Source of the DNA: a virus
Length of the DNA: 25,871 nucleotides
Reading direction: 5' to 3' (one strand)
IMG/VR virus record: IMGVR_UViG_3300023179_000456
Location: 1-25,871 of that record
A program made the position numbers and the translations under genes. Of this stretch, positions 8,051 to 15,818 are shown one piece after another. Under the pieces are notes generated by a model. It was not told the DNA's origin. It saw only the letters and a list, made by a program, of their open reading frames with translations, and searched no databases. Position 1 is the stretch's first letter. Each line of letters begins with the position of its first letter.

Positions 8051-9211
8051 TTAAGCAAAGGTTAATGAAACTTCGTCATTGCCTGCGCTAGTAGGAATAG
8101 CAGCAAATGGCAAGCTTAGCATTTGAATGCCATCGCTATCTTCGTATGAAGGGTTGCCAATGTCAACCTTTGGCGCCAATAGCGTAACGCGATTGCCAGC
8201 AGTTGTACCATGCAACATGCTTAAAATGCCCGTAGAATTATCATTAGCAATAGTAAAGAAATCTTTTTCTGCAATTGTCGGCGCTTCAATCATGCAAGTG
8301 CCTTCAACAGCACGGTTAGTAATAATTACTGATTTATCACAACCAACCAATTCTCGATAAACAGTTTCATTTGCCATATCAAGTTCAAGTGACATCAAGC
8401 AACCGCTGTAACCCAAAATTGAAAATGCGGTAGTATTACCAGCTTTAAATATCAATGGTGTCGCTTGGTTGCTGTAGGTAACGGCTGGAGCAGCAGTATC
8501 AGTAGGCGCATTGTAAATACCAAGCATTGTAAATTCAATAGTTGGTATCTCGCCTACTTCAGCATTTAATACAAATGTACCGCGTGCGCCTGTAATAACA
8601 TGCAGCACGCCATCATTATTAAAGTAAATTGATGCACTATCAAAGCTTGCACTAACTGGTTTGTAACCTACGTTAGCTGCAATGCTATAAGTGCTAGAAG
8701 CACCTGGAGTAAATGTTGCGGTTGATTTTTGTACCGTTGCAACTTTAGTGCTACCTACATAATCAGTAATTACGCCAACGCCACCGCTACCAGTGCCGCC
8801 TGTAATTGTAATAATCATGCCGTTATAAATATCATTTGTAGCGCTAGCTCCTGCTGCAAGCGTAATGCTGCCAGCAGAACCCGCTTGCGCGGTGCCGGTA
8901 ATAGCAGCAGCAGTTGTGGTTTCAGCCATTCCACATGCCTTTAGCAAGCTGCTAAAACGTGGTGCTGTTGCCGCTGCGCCAGAACCTGCTAACTCAACTT
9001 GGAACGTAATGCTAACGCGAGTATTAGCCAATAATTGATCGCTATTGCCAAGATAAGGCCGAATCAAATCACGGCTTACAACATCAGCCTCAATCGGGGT
9101 AATCTCTAACTCCTTTACCAGAATGGCGTCAGTTCCGACGGGGCTTGAATCCGTCCCGTAGGTTGTTTCCGTCTTCGCCAGAATCAGGCGTTTGCGAGTT
9201 AGTAGGACCAT
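8051..9211 (-). CDS. Major tail tube protein with inserted beta domain
   Basis: 386 aa. The N-terminus (RKRLILAKTETTYGTDSS, then DAILVKELEITPIEADVVSR) and the segment PVSASFDSASIYFNNDGVL followed by HVITGARG are typical of siphovirus tail tube subunits. Residues about 102-178 are a Gly/Ser/Thr-rich insert (ITLAAGASATNDIYNGMIIT, then VITDYVGSTKVATV) of a kind that recurs in many phage structural proteins and probably forms an exposed decoration domain. Upstream GAGG lies about 9 nt before the ATG. It is downstream of the tail terminator and upstream of the chaperones, as usual. Confidence 0.87.
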   Translation of the reverse strand: MVLLTRKRLILAKTETTYGTDSSPVGTDAILVKELEITPIEADVVSRDLIRPYLGNSDQLLANTRVSITFQVELAGSGAAATAPRFSSLLKACGMAETTTAAAITGTAQAGSAGSITLAAGASATNDIYNGMIITITGGTGSGGVGVITDYVGSTKVATVQKSTATFTPGASSTYSIAANVGYKPVSASFDSASIYFNNDGVLHVITGARGTFVLNAEVGEIPTIEFTMLGIYNAPTDTAAPAVTYSNQATPLIFKAGNTTAFSILGYSGCLMSLELDMANETVYRELVGCDKSVIITNRAVEGTCMIEAPTIAEKDFFTIANDNSTGILSMLHGTTAGNRVTLLAPKVDIGNPSYEDSDGIQMLSLPFAAIPTSAGNDEVSLTFA

Positions 9212-9299
9212 TGTTCAGTTCCTCAGTGATTGGCTTGCGGGTGCCGGTGATTGGGTCTAGGACGTAAGAACCGCCTACACCTTGGTATTCATCAATCAT
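9129..9299 (-). CDS. Small conserved-looking phage protein overlapping the tail tube gene
   Basis: 56 aa from ATG at 9299 to TGA at 9129-9131. It fills the otherwise empty 99-bp gap between the tail terminator and the tail tube and overlaps the first 83 bp of the tube gene in another frame. The opening MIDEYQGVGGSYVLDPITGT followed by RKPIT is a phrase I recognise from short hypothetical proteins in tail operons of other phages. The C-terminal half is Asn/Asp/Gly-rich and looks dictated by the overlapped gene. No predicted fold or function. A coding role is likely but not certain. Confidence 0.5.
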   Translation of the reverse strand: MIDEYQGVGGSYVLDPITGTRKPITEELNNGPTNSQTPDSGEDGNNLRDGFKPRRN

Positions 9300-9310
9300 T
9301 CTAGCAAGTG

Positions 9311-9736
9311 CTAAGTGGATAAATTGGCAACGCTTGTGCGATACCTAATCAGATAATCGCATGAAATAACGCCAGCCGGTTGGTCAGCTTCTTGCATGTC
9401 AAAATCAACAGCAATTGGCTGAATATCTATAGCATAACCACCAAGCGTCAAATCAACCATCATCTTGGCATGTAAGCTTTCAACAATTGGGTCCGCTACT
9501 TGATCTGGTATTGCGCCCCGTACAATTACTGCAACACGTACAGTTAAACTCCAATCCAATGTCGGCAACGCCGTATTCTGTTGCGCGGTATCACTAAGCG
9601 GTTCAACCACAATTGCAGGTGATTCACCGCGTGCAATAGGTTCTACCCTACTGCGATAAATTCTAGTACTAACTCCTGTGGTGCCAGCCAGCGTAGATAT
9701 GATGGCCGCCAAAATTGTTTCGCGGCGTGTTGCCAT
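9311..9736 (-). CDS. Tail terminator / tail completion protein (gpU-like)
   Basis: 141 aa. Pattern of minor tail protein U family: an N-terminal helix (RETILAAIISTLAG), a strand with arginines (STRIYRSRVEPI), ESPAIVVEPLSD, a central strand (WSLTVRVAVIVRG), a helix (ADPIVESLHAKMM) and a beta C-terminus ending in YLIRYRT. Members form a hexameric ring that stops tube growth and joins the tail to the head. Its position between head-tail joining genes and the tube gene fits. It overlaps the upstream gene by 1 bp. Confidence 0.75.
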   Translation of the reverse strand: MATRRETILAAIISTLAGTTGVSTRIYRSRVEPIARGESPAIVVEPLSDTAQQNTALPTLDWSLTVRVAVIVRGAIPDQVADPIVESLHAKMMVDLTLGGYAIDIQPIAVDFDMQEADQPAGVISCDYLIRYRTSVANLST

Positions 9737-10353
9737 CAGAGCACCTCGCTTGCCACAAGGCGGCCACGCTTAAAGTCAATATTATCAGTGCCCGAATGGT
9801 TAGCGACAAATAACGCCACTTCAGCATTGTTGGCTACGCTGATCATCCAATTGGTAACCAGTTTGGCATCTTCATTTGAACCGCCGGTAAAAGCGCGGCA
9901 TTCAGTCGCATCAATAACCACACCATTTAATGCCAATTTAATACCAAGGATTTTATTATTACCGCTAACAGTGCGGGCATCAATGCTGCCATAAAAGCGA
10001 AATAGCTTTGTGCTACCGCTTGTGTTCTTGAGTGCAAATGTATTGGTGCTGCCAAGGGTCATGCCTTGAGCCGTTCCTGCATCAAGCGTTGCAGTCAGTC
10101 CGGTGCTGACGTAGGTGCCTTGAGTTGTAATGTTGATTGTGCCGGAGTCCATTTTGCTGCATTGGCCGCGAACCATGGTGGCAGTGCTGGCTGGGTAGTA
10201 GCTCAGCGTTGACCATGCAGTCGTGCCATCGCCTGCCTTGAGCTTGCGCGTATCGGTTTCAAGGCCGACCTCGCCGTTTAGCAACACCGGGTTGGCGGCT
10301 GTCCAATTAGCGGCTGTATCACGCCTCAATCGTATGCGGGCTGTACTGCTCAT
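9736..10353 (-). CDS. Fibre-like protein with Mtd-type N-terminal domain, in the connector region
   Basis: 205 aa. Residues 7-53 (RLRRDTAANWTAANPVLLNG, then GDGTTAWSTLSYY) are the same domain as at the N-terminus of the tail fibre at the left edge. Residues 60-205 look like a compact beta-sandwich (FALKNTSGSTKLFRFYGSID, LALNGVVIDATECRAF, VALFVANHSG, ending KRGRLVASEVL). Such a protein is expected at the distal tail, yet the gene lies between the head-tail joining and tail terminator genes, with 4-bp and 1-bp overlaps. It may be a neck whisker, head fibre or accessory adhesin. It is richer in GC-ending codons than the tail fibre copy. Confidence 0.68.
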   Translation of the reverse strand: MSSTARIRLRRDTAANWTAANPVLLNGEVGLETDTRKLKAGDGTTAWSTLSYYPASTATMVRGQCSKMDSGTINITTQGTYVSTGLTATLDAGTAQGMTLGSTNTFALKNTSGSTKLFRFYGSIDARTVSGNNKILGIKLALNGVVIDATECRAFTGGSNEDAKLVTNWMISVANNAEVALFVANHSGTDNIDFKRGRLVASEVL

Positions 10354-10787
10354 GCTGCGCCACCATCAAAGTCGTTGCCGTTAAGGTAGCTGCTCAAAGC
10401 GCTACCGCCATCAATTTCAGGGTCAAGCTGTTCGATGCCTTCATCAATCACAAAGCTGTCGGCGTCATTACCATCAAGCGCTGTTGTTGCAGTAATAGAT
10501 GGCACGTCAATAGATCTCTGCAAAGCGATTTGAACAAACTTGCCGTCATCAATCAGTTGAGTCTCGCGCACAGTGTAGGCCACGCCATTTACATTAATTT
10601 GCGACCCATAGAGCAAATCGCCAAAATCTGTAGCTTTAGTTGTCAGCGTGTAATCAGTGCTAATCACCATTCCATCGCTAATTATTTGACTAGGCATGTC
10701 CAAAATGCCCAAAGCAGTAACGGCGCCAGCAGTACAACTGACGCCGAAATCTGCAAGGAAGATGCTTAGGTCTTCCGTAAATGCCAT
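10350..10787 (-). CDS. Head-tail joining protein (lambda FII / Phage_attach-like)
   Basis: 145 aa. Begins AFTEDLSIFLADFGVSCTAG, and residues about 50-95 (TTKATDFGDLLYGSQINVNG, then YTVRETQLIDDGKFVQIAL) fit the beta-barrel of lambda gpFII-type head-tail connectors, where a short loop separates two strands. The C-terminus is an acidic, Asp/Gly-rich tail (residues 105-145) without clear structure. It lies after the head genes and before the tail terminator, where connector genes are normally found. Confidence 0.65.
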   Translation of the reverse strand: MAFTEDLSIFLADFGVSCTAGAVTALGILDMPSQIISDGMVISTDYTLTTKATDFGDLLYGSQINVNGVAYTVRETQLIDDGKFVQIALQRSIDVPSITATTALDGNDADSFVIDEGIEQLDPEIDGGSALSSYLNGNDFDGGAA

Positions 10788-11167
10788 TAGCCGTACTTAG
10801 CAGAAGCTAAGCCAATAACAACAACTGCACCGGCACCAGTACCACCTGTAACAGTGGCGGTTGCCTTAACAAATCGCTTTAAGTTAGTTACATTAACAGT
10901 AATCTTTTGCAGCGAAGCAGTGTTAGCGGCAGTGGTGGTAAATGCACCACCGGTTACATCAATGTATGTGCCGCCAGATGTATCTGATTCGGTTAGCTTT
11001 ACCGCATAGGTAATGCCAGCACCGCCAGCTTCAGCATCAAGCAGAACTGCCATATCGCCTTCATAGCCTAGCAAATCAATTGCAGAACCAGTGGCGGTAG
11101 CAGCTACTACATCATTGCGCAGGAGGCCCAAGATCGTAGTCTTGGTGCCAAGATTGTGAATAGTCAT
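10787..11167 (-). CDS. Putative head decoration / structural protein
   Basis: 126 aa, beta-rich and Ala/Thr/Gly-rich with no Cys. The pattern MTIHNLGTKTTILGLL, followed by YAVKLTESDTSGGTY and KITVNVTNLKRFVKATATVT, is common among small structural proteins encoded just after phage capsid genes and suggests a jelly-roll or Ig-like fold. Candidates are a capsid decoration protein or a neck component. Start overlaps the preceding stop by 4 bp (ATGA), stop overlaps the next start by 1 bp. Confidence 0.6.
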   Translation of the reverse strand: MTIHNLGTKTTILGLLRNDVVAATATGSAIDLLGYEGDMAVLLDAEAGGAGITYAVKLTESDTSGGTYIDVTGGAFTTTAANTASLQKITVNVTNLKRFVKATATVTGGTGAGAVVVIGLASAKYG

Positions 11168-11346
11168 GGTTTAGGTTTCCGTTTAGGGGTAGATGGGATA
11201 GAGCAAATTGGCAAGATCGGATCAGATAAAATGGCTTTACCGATGCCAATAAGGAGTTTGGCGTCGGTCAGGGATGCTTCAACAACATCCCCAACACGAA
11301 CAACTTGGCCTGCCAACATTGTTTGCCGTAAGACCTTAATAAACAT
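11164..11346 (-). CDS. Small head-region protein
   Basis: 60 aa. Contains VLRQTMLAGQVVRVGDVVEA followed by TDAKLLIGIGKAI, a short beta-barrel-like motif that recurs in small proteins encoded next to phage major capsid genes, followed by a Pro/Lys tail ending KRKPKP. Two bases separate it from the capsid gene stop, and it overlaps the next gene by 4 bp. The function is unknown; it could be a capsid accessory or connector piece. Confidence 0.6.
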   Translation of the reverse strand: MFIKVLRQTMLAGQVVRVGDVVEASLTDAKLLIGIGKAILSDPILPICSIPSTPKRKPKP

Positions 11347-11348
11347 AA

Positions 11349-13733
11349 TCAGAGTGTGTTGTTGCCACGGCTGAATGATTCAGGGTGACGCACCGCAATG
11401 TCACAATCTTGCATCGCTACAACACGCACAGTACCAGAAGTGCTATGTGTGTATGGGTCAACCATTAAATCCAAGCCAGAGAAGTAGCCAATGATTAAGT
11501 CGGCAAAATTGCCAAACCACAAATCATTAGATGCAACTTGGTTAGAAAGGATACCGCGATAGCCATTAACCAAATCACCTTCCATCACAAATAGACCTGA
11601 GCCAGTGTCCTTGGCCTTGGTTTTAAGAGCGCCGCGCATAGCAGCATTCATCAAATACACAGGGCTGCCGGTCAATGCATTAGCGCCTGCTACATCGCTT
11701 TCTAGTGCTACCACTTCAGCAAATGTAGGAGTGTCAGCAGCAAAATCCTCAGTGCCAACACCAGTTGTTAGCTTGAGGCCTAATGGCTCACTGTTATTGC
11801 CGGTACCATAAAGGCCAGCAACGTCAATCTTAAGTGCCAATACACGGGCAAGATCATTGCGTACCATATTCTCAACGTCGATGCTGGATTGCAGCATCAA
11901 GCGGCGGCTGTAATCAGTAAAAGCTGCAACAGTACGTGGTGTCAGGCTTACTTGATCAACCGTTTGCTGGCTTTCAGTAGGTGCTCCAGACTCAGCTACC
12001 CAATAAGCAGTAGCAGCGCCGGATTGACGTGGGATGGCAACGTTACCAACCAAGCCGGTTAACACGGTGGCACCAGCTTGATCTAGTGCGGATGCATTAC
12101 GCAGCAAATCAATAAAGCTGCCAGCATCCAAATCAGTAGCAACTAAGTTACCGCCAGCAGTAGCAGCACCGACGTTTAAATCACGACGCAGCACATCCTG
12201 AGGAATTGTGATACCGCGTGATTGACGGCCCAATTTGGCAGCCGCAGCATCAGATGCTTCAATTTCAAATGCAGCCGATTCACGCGCAGCGCGGTCGGTT
12301 GGATTTGCTAAATAGTTGATGGCACGCAAAAATGAAAAGCTGCGGCTTTCCTTTTCGCTCATGCCAATGTCGGCAACGCTCATAGTCACAGGCTCCTGAT
12401 AGGTGTTTATTTTGTCTAAAACAGCAGCACGTGCCTCGTCGATTGAACGACCAGATTCGATTAGCTGTTGGCCAAGATCGGCCATTCCATGCTTAGTGCA
12501 TAGAGAATTGATGCTGGAGATGCGTGAGCGTTCAGCCTCAGCGGCTTCAGCCCGCACCACGGCCAGATCGGTGGTGGTGTTTTCCATAGGAGGAAGGGGA
12601 TCAGGGGATGGTGCTGCCGAAGCAGCGGTGGTAGTAGGTAGCAGTGATCTGCCAATCCCTACAGTTTTGTCAGCCGGAATTGAAACCATTGAGATTTCAT
12701 ACGGGCTCCATGCAGTGGCAACAAAGTTGCCGCTGCCTCGCTCTTCCATCTTATCAATGGAATAGCCGAAGGATACATTCCTAAGAATGCCATCCTTCAC
12801 ATCAGCTAAAATTTCTTGCGCAAATTCATTCTTGCTAAACCGAACACGCGCATAACCGCGCCTTGCTTTATCATCAATCCTTGCTGCTTCTACTACACCA
12901 ATAACACGATTTACATCATGATTAAATAGCAATGGTGCGCCATCGTTTAATCGGCTAAGGTCAGCAGCACTAACATCATGGCTTAATACTTCATTACCAA
13001 AATATCTAGCAACTGGATTCTCAGAACTAAAAGGGAACTCATAGGTGCGATCATCCATTTCGGCAAATGCCGTCATCTCTGCGCGGTGGAACTTGCGGCC
13101 TTCCATCCCTCGTAATGTTGCAATCTTCGTAAGCGTAGAAAACTTATGGCCAACCAACGTATCTGTTGCTTCCCAGCCATCTTGACCTTCCGAGTAAATC
13201 CTAATTAATGCCGCTGGGTCTTCAGGTGTTCCTTCAATAGTAAATTCACTCCCAGGCACATTGATGCTGCCTTCGCGTTCTATGCTTTCAATCTTGCCTT
13301 TTGCGGTGCCGCCGCTTGAATCCCACTGCACGAAATCACCATCTTGCAATTCGTCTGGTTCGGCGCGGTTAATTTGCATGAGCGTTCTATCTTGTATCTC
13401 TTTAATTCTACTACCTTTTGCGTTAGACCAACTCTGTCCTGCATCACCGCCCCATGCAGCCCATGCCACACGCCCGGGTGATGGATAGCCATCTTCACCT
13501 GGGTTAAAGCCTTCGCCTTGCTTATCTACTTCATGCCTGGCAAACCATGCCGACATCGCTATGACTGTAGCAGGGCTAAGCTCATCACCGCTTAAAATTT
13601 GGCTGGCACGGCTGGCAGCAACATCAGTGCCGCCTGCATTGCCTTCAGCTTTCCATGCCCGGTAGCGCTTGGCCTCTTCCCTCATACCTTCAGTGGGCAT
13701 AAGGTCTATCTCTTCGCCGTTAATATTTGCCAT
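11349..13733 (-). CDS. Prohead protease-major capsid polyprotein with two extra N-terminal domains
   Basis: 794 aa in one uninterrupted frame. Residues 1-120 form a Trp-rich domain (REEAKRYRAWKAEG, GEDGYPSPGRVAWAAWGGD) of unknown role. Residues 128-205 are a small SH3-like segment (DGDFVQWDSSGGTAKGKIES, DPAALIRIYSEGQDGWE). Residues 209-365 are an HK97/S78-type prohead protease, with His272 in FNHD and Ser321 in NVSFGY as candidate catalytic residues and the family ending EISMVSIPADKTVGIGRS. Residues 385-450 are a helical delta/scaffold-like linker. Residues 465-794 are an HK97-fold major capsid protein (GNVAIPRQSG, SRRLMLQSSIDVENMVRNDL, YGTGNNSEPLGL, ending ESFSRGN). Protease-capsid fusions are known; the enzyme should cut itself and the linker away during maturation. 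It overlaps the portal gene by 14 bp. Confidence 0.88.
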   Translation of the reverse strand: MANINGEEIDLMPTEGMREEAKRYRAWKAEGNAGGTDVAASRASQILSGDELSPATVIAMSAWFARHEVDKQGEGFNPGEDGYPSPGRVAWAAWGGDAGQSWSNAKGSRIKEIQDRTLMQINRAEPDELQDGDFVQWDSSGGTAKGKIESIEREGSINVPGSEFTIEGTPEDPAALIRIYSEGQDGWEATDTLVGHKFSTLTKIATLRGMEGRKFHRAEMTAFAEMDDRTYEFPFSSENPVARYFGNEVLSHDVSAADLSRLNDGAPLLFNHDVNRVIGVVEAARIDDKARRGYARVRFSKNEFAQEILADVKDGILRNVSFGYSIDKMEERGSGNFVATAWSPYEISMVSIPADKTVGIGRSLLPTTTAASAAPSPDPLPPMENTTTDLAVVRAEAAEAERSRISSINSLCTKHGMADLGQQLIESGRSIDEARAAVLDKINTYQEPVTMSVADIGMSEKESRSFSFLRAINYLANPTDRAARESAAFEIEASDAAAAKLGRQSRGITIPQDVLRRDLNVGAATAGGNLVATDLDAGSFIDLLRNASALDQAGATVLTGLVGNVAIPRQSGAATAYWVAESGAPTESQQTVDQVSLTPRTVAAFTDYSRRLMLQSSIDVENMVRNDLARVLALKIDVAGLYGTGNNSEPLGLKLTTGVGTEDFAADTPTFAEVVALESDVAGANALTGSPVYLMNAAMRGALKTKAKDTGSGLFVMEGDLVNGYRGILSNQVASNDLWFGNFADLIIGYFSGLDLMVDPYTHSTSGTVRVVAMQDCDIAVRHPESFSRGNNTL
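12393..12397 (-). promoter_or_regulatory. Possible internal ribosome-binding site for a free major capsid protein
   Basis: AGGAG on the minus strand, 9 nt before an in-frame ATG (codon 451, at 12383) that precedes SVADIGMSEKESRSFSFLRA. This is just where a stand-alone capsid gene could start (344 aa). The ATG at codon 383 has only pyrimidines before it. Internal initiation would supply capsid subunits in excess over protease; direct evidence is lacking. Confidence 0.35.
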
Positions 13734-15249
13734 CTATTTTAGTATCCTCAAATGCTGGCATCGCACCCATCATTGATGTTGCCTGCGAACCACCGCCGCC
13801 GTTCACTTCGCTTGGGTCAGTATCCGTGATAATGTTCATTTCATCAAGCATTGCAAGCTCAGCTTGGCGTGCAATTAATACATCATCCAAATCGCCGCCT
13901 TGTTCTGTTACCACTTGGCGTAATGTTTTGAATCCACACCTAACAGCATCTTTGTATGCACTAACTTCTTTTTGTGGGTCCACCCATTCCCATGTACGTG
14001 GCACCCATTTGCTAGCGGCATAACGCGCGGGATTTGTTTCGTAACCTGGTAGGTTTAGCTCACCACTTAGCACTGCCATCTCAAGCCATTTATCAAATAC
14101 TTGTTGATGGAAATTTTCTATAAAGTAGCGTTGCAATACTCGGTAAGTATCACGTTCTTCAAGTAAGCTAAGTCTGCTGCTGCTATAATTACTCTCCGAA
14201 AAGTTTTTGCTAATACTTTCAAAACTAACACCAATGCCTGCTGCTACAGCACGTAGCATTGCCCGAGTGAATGGTTCCAATTGCCCATCAGGTGCGTTAA
14301 GATCTGGCACGTTTACAGATTCGCCTGGCTGCAAATATTTAAATACACCTGGGGTAAATTCGCTTACACGTTCATTATCATAAACTTCATCACCCATTAA
14401 CTCGCCTTCGGGACTTGATATAAAACCCATCAATGCACTGCTAGCTCTTGCCCGTACAACCTCAGCCTCCTCGTAGCCTTGCAACATATGCATACGCATT
14501 AAAGCAGATGCAAACCACGTAACGCCACGGGTTTGGCCTGGACGTTCTGGCAAAAACAAATGAATTATTTCTTCGGCTGGTATGCGTATCTTTTTGCCAT
14601 TAGTGCGAGTATTGCCAGCATATGTATCACCAGGATGGTTTGCGTAGAAGTGATACGCCTGCGGCCTTAAATAACTATTAACTTCAATGCCCATGCGCAC
14701 AATATTACCTTCTACTGATTGTGATACTTCATCATCAACCAGATAATCAGATTCTAATACTTGCAATGCAAATGGAATCTTGCTATCACCAAATGGTTGG
14801 CGGATCATCCTAATGAATACTTCGCCACTTTCAGCAAGGCTTCTGCATATCAAACGCTCAATGTCGTGAAAGCCTAAAATGCCACTTACATCACAGCGCT
14901 TTTTATTGCTCCAATATTCCCATGCTTCATGGATCTGCTGATTAATTGTTTGGTCTAACTTGCCTCCGCTTTGCATCCTTACTTGACCTTGATGCTTAAT
15001 GCCATGGCCGATTACATTGTTTTGTATTACGCGCAATGCTTGTCTTGCGTAGTCATTATCCCGACACAACTGCCTAGCGCGATTGCGTAATGCCTTAAAG
15101 CTAGATTTAATTTCACTATCAGCGCTGGTGCCGCTGGTAATCCAATCTGCTGTAAGTCTGCTCATTCTGGCGCCTTGATACGCGCGCTGCTGCGGTTTAC
15201 GTATTGGCTCAAATCCCAATTTTTTAAATAGCTCTGTGCGTAATCCCAT
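13720..15249 (-). CDS. Portal protein (lambda gpB family)
   Basis: 509 aa, the usual size. Motifs of the lambda-type portal family are spread along it: RARQLCRDNDYARQALRVIQ near residue 60, GHGIKHQG, LAESGEVFIRM, LESDYLVDD, IHLFLPERPGQTRGVTWFAS, and FSESNYSSSRLSLLEERDTY about 350. It forms the dodecameric ring at one capsid vertex that anchors terminase and later the neck. It is preceded by the gpW-like gene (1-bp overlap) and followed by the protease-capsid gene. Confidence 0.92.
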   Translation of the reverse strand: MGLRTELFKKLGFEPIRKPQQRAYQGARMSRLTADWITSGTSADSEIKSSFKALRNRARQLCRDNDYARQALRVIQNNVIGHGIKHQGQVRMQSGGKLDQTINQQIHEAWEYWSNKKRCDVSGILGFHDIERLICRSLAESGEVFIRMIRQPFGDSKIPFALQVLESDYLVDDEVSQSVEGNIVRMGIEVNSYLRPQAYHFYANHPGDTYAGNTRTNGKKIRIPAEEIIHLFLPERPGQTRGVTWFASALMRMHMLQGYEEAEVVRARASSALMGFISSPEGELMGDEVYDNERVSEFTPGVFKYLQPGESVNVPDLNAPDGQLEPFTRAMLRAVAAGIGVSFESISKNFSESNYSSSRLSLLEERDTYRVLQRYFIENFHQQVFDKWLEMAVLSGELNLPGYETNPARYAASKWVPRTWEWVDPQKEVSAYKDAVRCGFKTLRQVVTEQGGDLDDVLIARQAELAMLDEMNIITDTDPSEVNGGGGSQATSMMGAMPAFEDTKIDGKY

Positions 15250-15815
15250 TAGAACCTCACGAATAAATTGTGGGGGTTGCCCAAGCCATTAGCTATAAGC
15301 TGCGCCTTTTGCTCGCGTTTTACTTCGGCTTTTAATCTGCTTTCACGTTCCATAAGTTCGCTAAGGTCAAGCTTAGTAAATGCTCGGTTGCCAATACTAT
15401 ATTGCTTAGCGCCACCAGCAACAATAGCCCGTATCGCCGTTTGTACTGCCGTCAGATCAATTTCTGCTTGCGTCCGGCCATCAAGAGCGCTTGGGCTACC
15501 GGCATAACTCAGCGCTCTTAGCACCTCAAGCTGGCCAGCACCTAGTGTTATTTTTTCAGTGCTATAAGTCGCAATCGCTTGCCAATACCATTGCCCAGCG
15601 TCAAAGCCAGCGCTGGTGCCAGCCGCAATCGTAAATTCCCAGCCGGTTCCATAAGCTGTACCAACAACTGTAGCGCCTTCACTTGCTGTATTAGTGCGCA
15701 AGTAATAGGTAAGCGTCCATGTGCCACTGCTAATGGTGTTGCCTAAATTATCAACGCCAGCATCATCCCGCCATTTGATGGTGTCGCCTGCCCTGATTTG
15801 TGCTGGAATTTTCAC
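15249..15815 (-). CDS. Head completion protein: beta domain fused to a gpW-like C-terminus
   Basis: 188 aa. Residues 1-100 form a beta-rich domain (IRAGDTIKWRDDAGVDNLGN, WYWQAIATYS). Residues about 110-185 (RTQAEIDLTAVQTAIRAIVA, YSIGNRAFTKLDLSELMERE) match the helix-hairpin-helix pattern of lambda gpW, which fills the portal channel and lets FII bind. gpW proper is only 68 aa, so the N-terminal domain is an addition. The gene lies between large terminase (3-bp gap) and portal (1-bp overlap), exactly where W lies in lambda. Confidence 0.72.
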   Translation of the reverse strand: MKIPAQIRAGDTIKWRDDAGVDNLGNTISSGTWTLTYYLRTNTASEGATVVGTAYGTGWEFTIAAGTSAGFDAGQWYWQAIATYSTEKITLGAGQLEVLRALSYAGSPSALDGRTQAEIDLTAVQTAIRAIVAGGAKQYSIGNRAFTKLDLSELMERESRLKAEVKREQKAQLIANGLGNPHNLFVRF

Positions 15816-15818
15816 GGC

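Noticed and set aside
9736-10353. Possible diversity-generating retroelement target, because the domain resembles Mtd
   Set aside because: Only the N-terminal anchor is similar. No reverse transcriptase gene, template repeat or adenine-biased variable repeat is visible in the window.
12581-12585. Internal capsid start at codon 383 (ATG preceding ENTTTDLAVV)
   Set aside because: The minus-strand sequence before it is pyrimidine-rich with no Shine-Dalgarno; codon 451 is the better internal candidate.
12403-12765. 120-codon plus-strand frame opposite the capsid polyprotein
   Set aside because: Shadow of the linker/protease coding sequence with no recognisable protein features.
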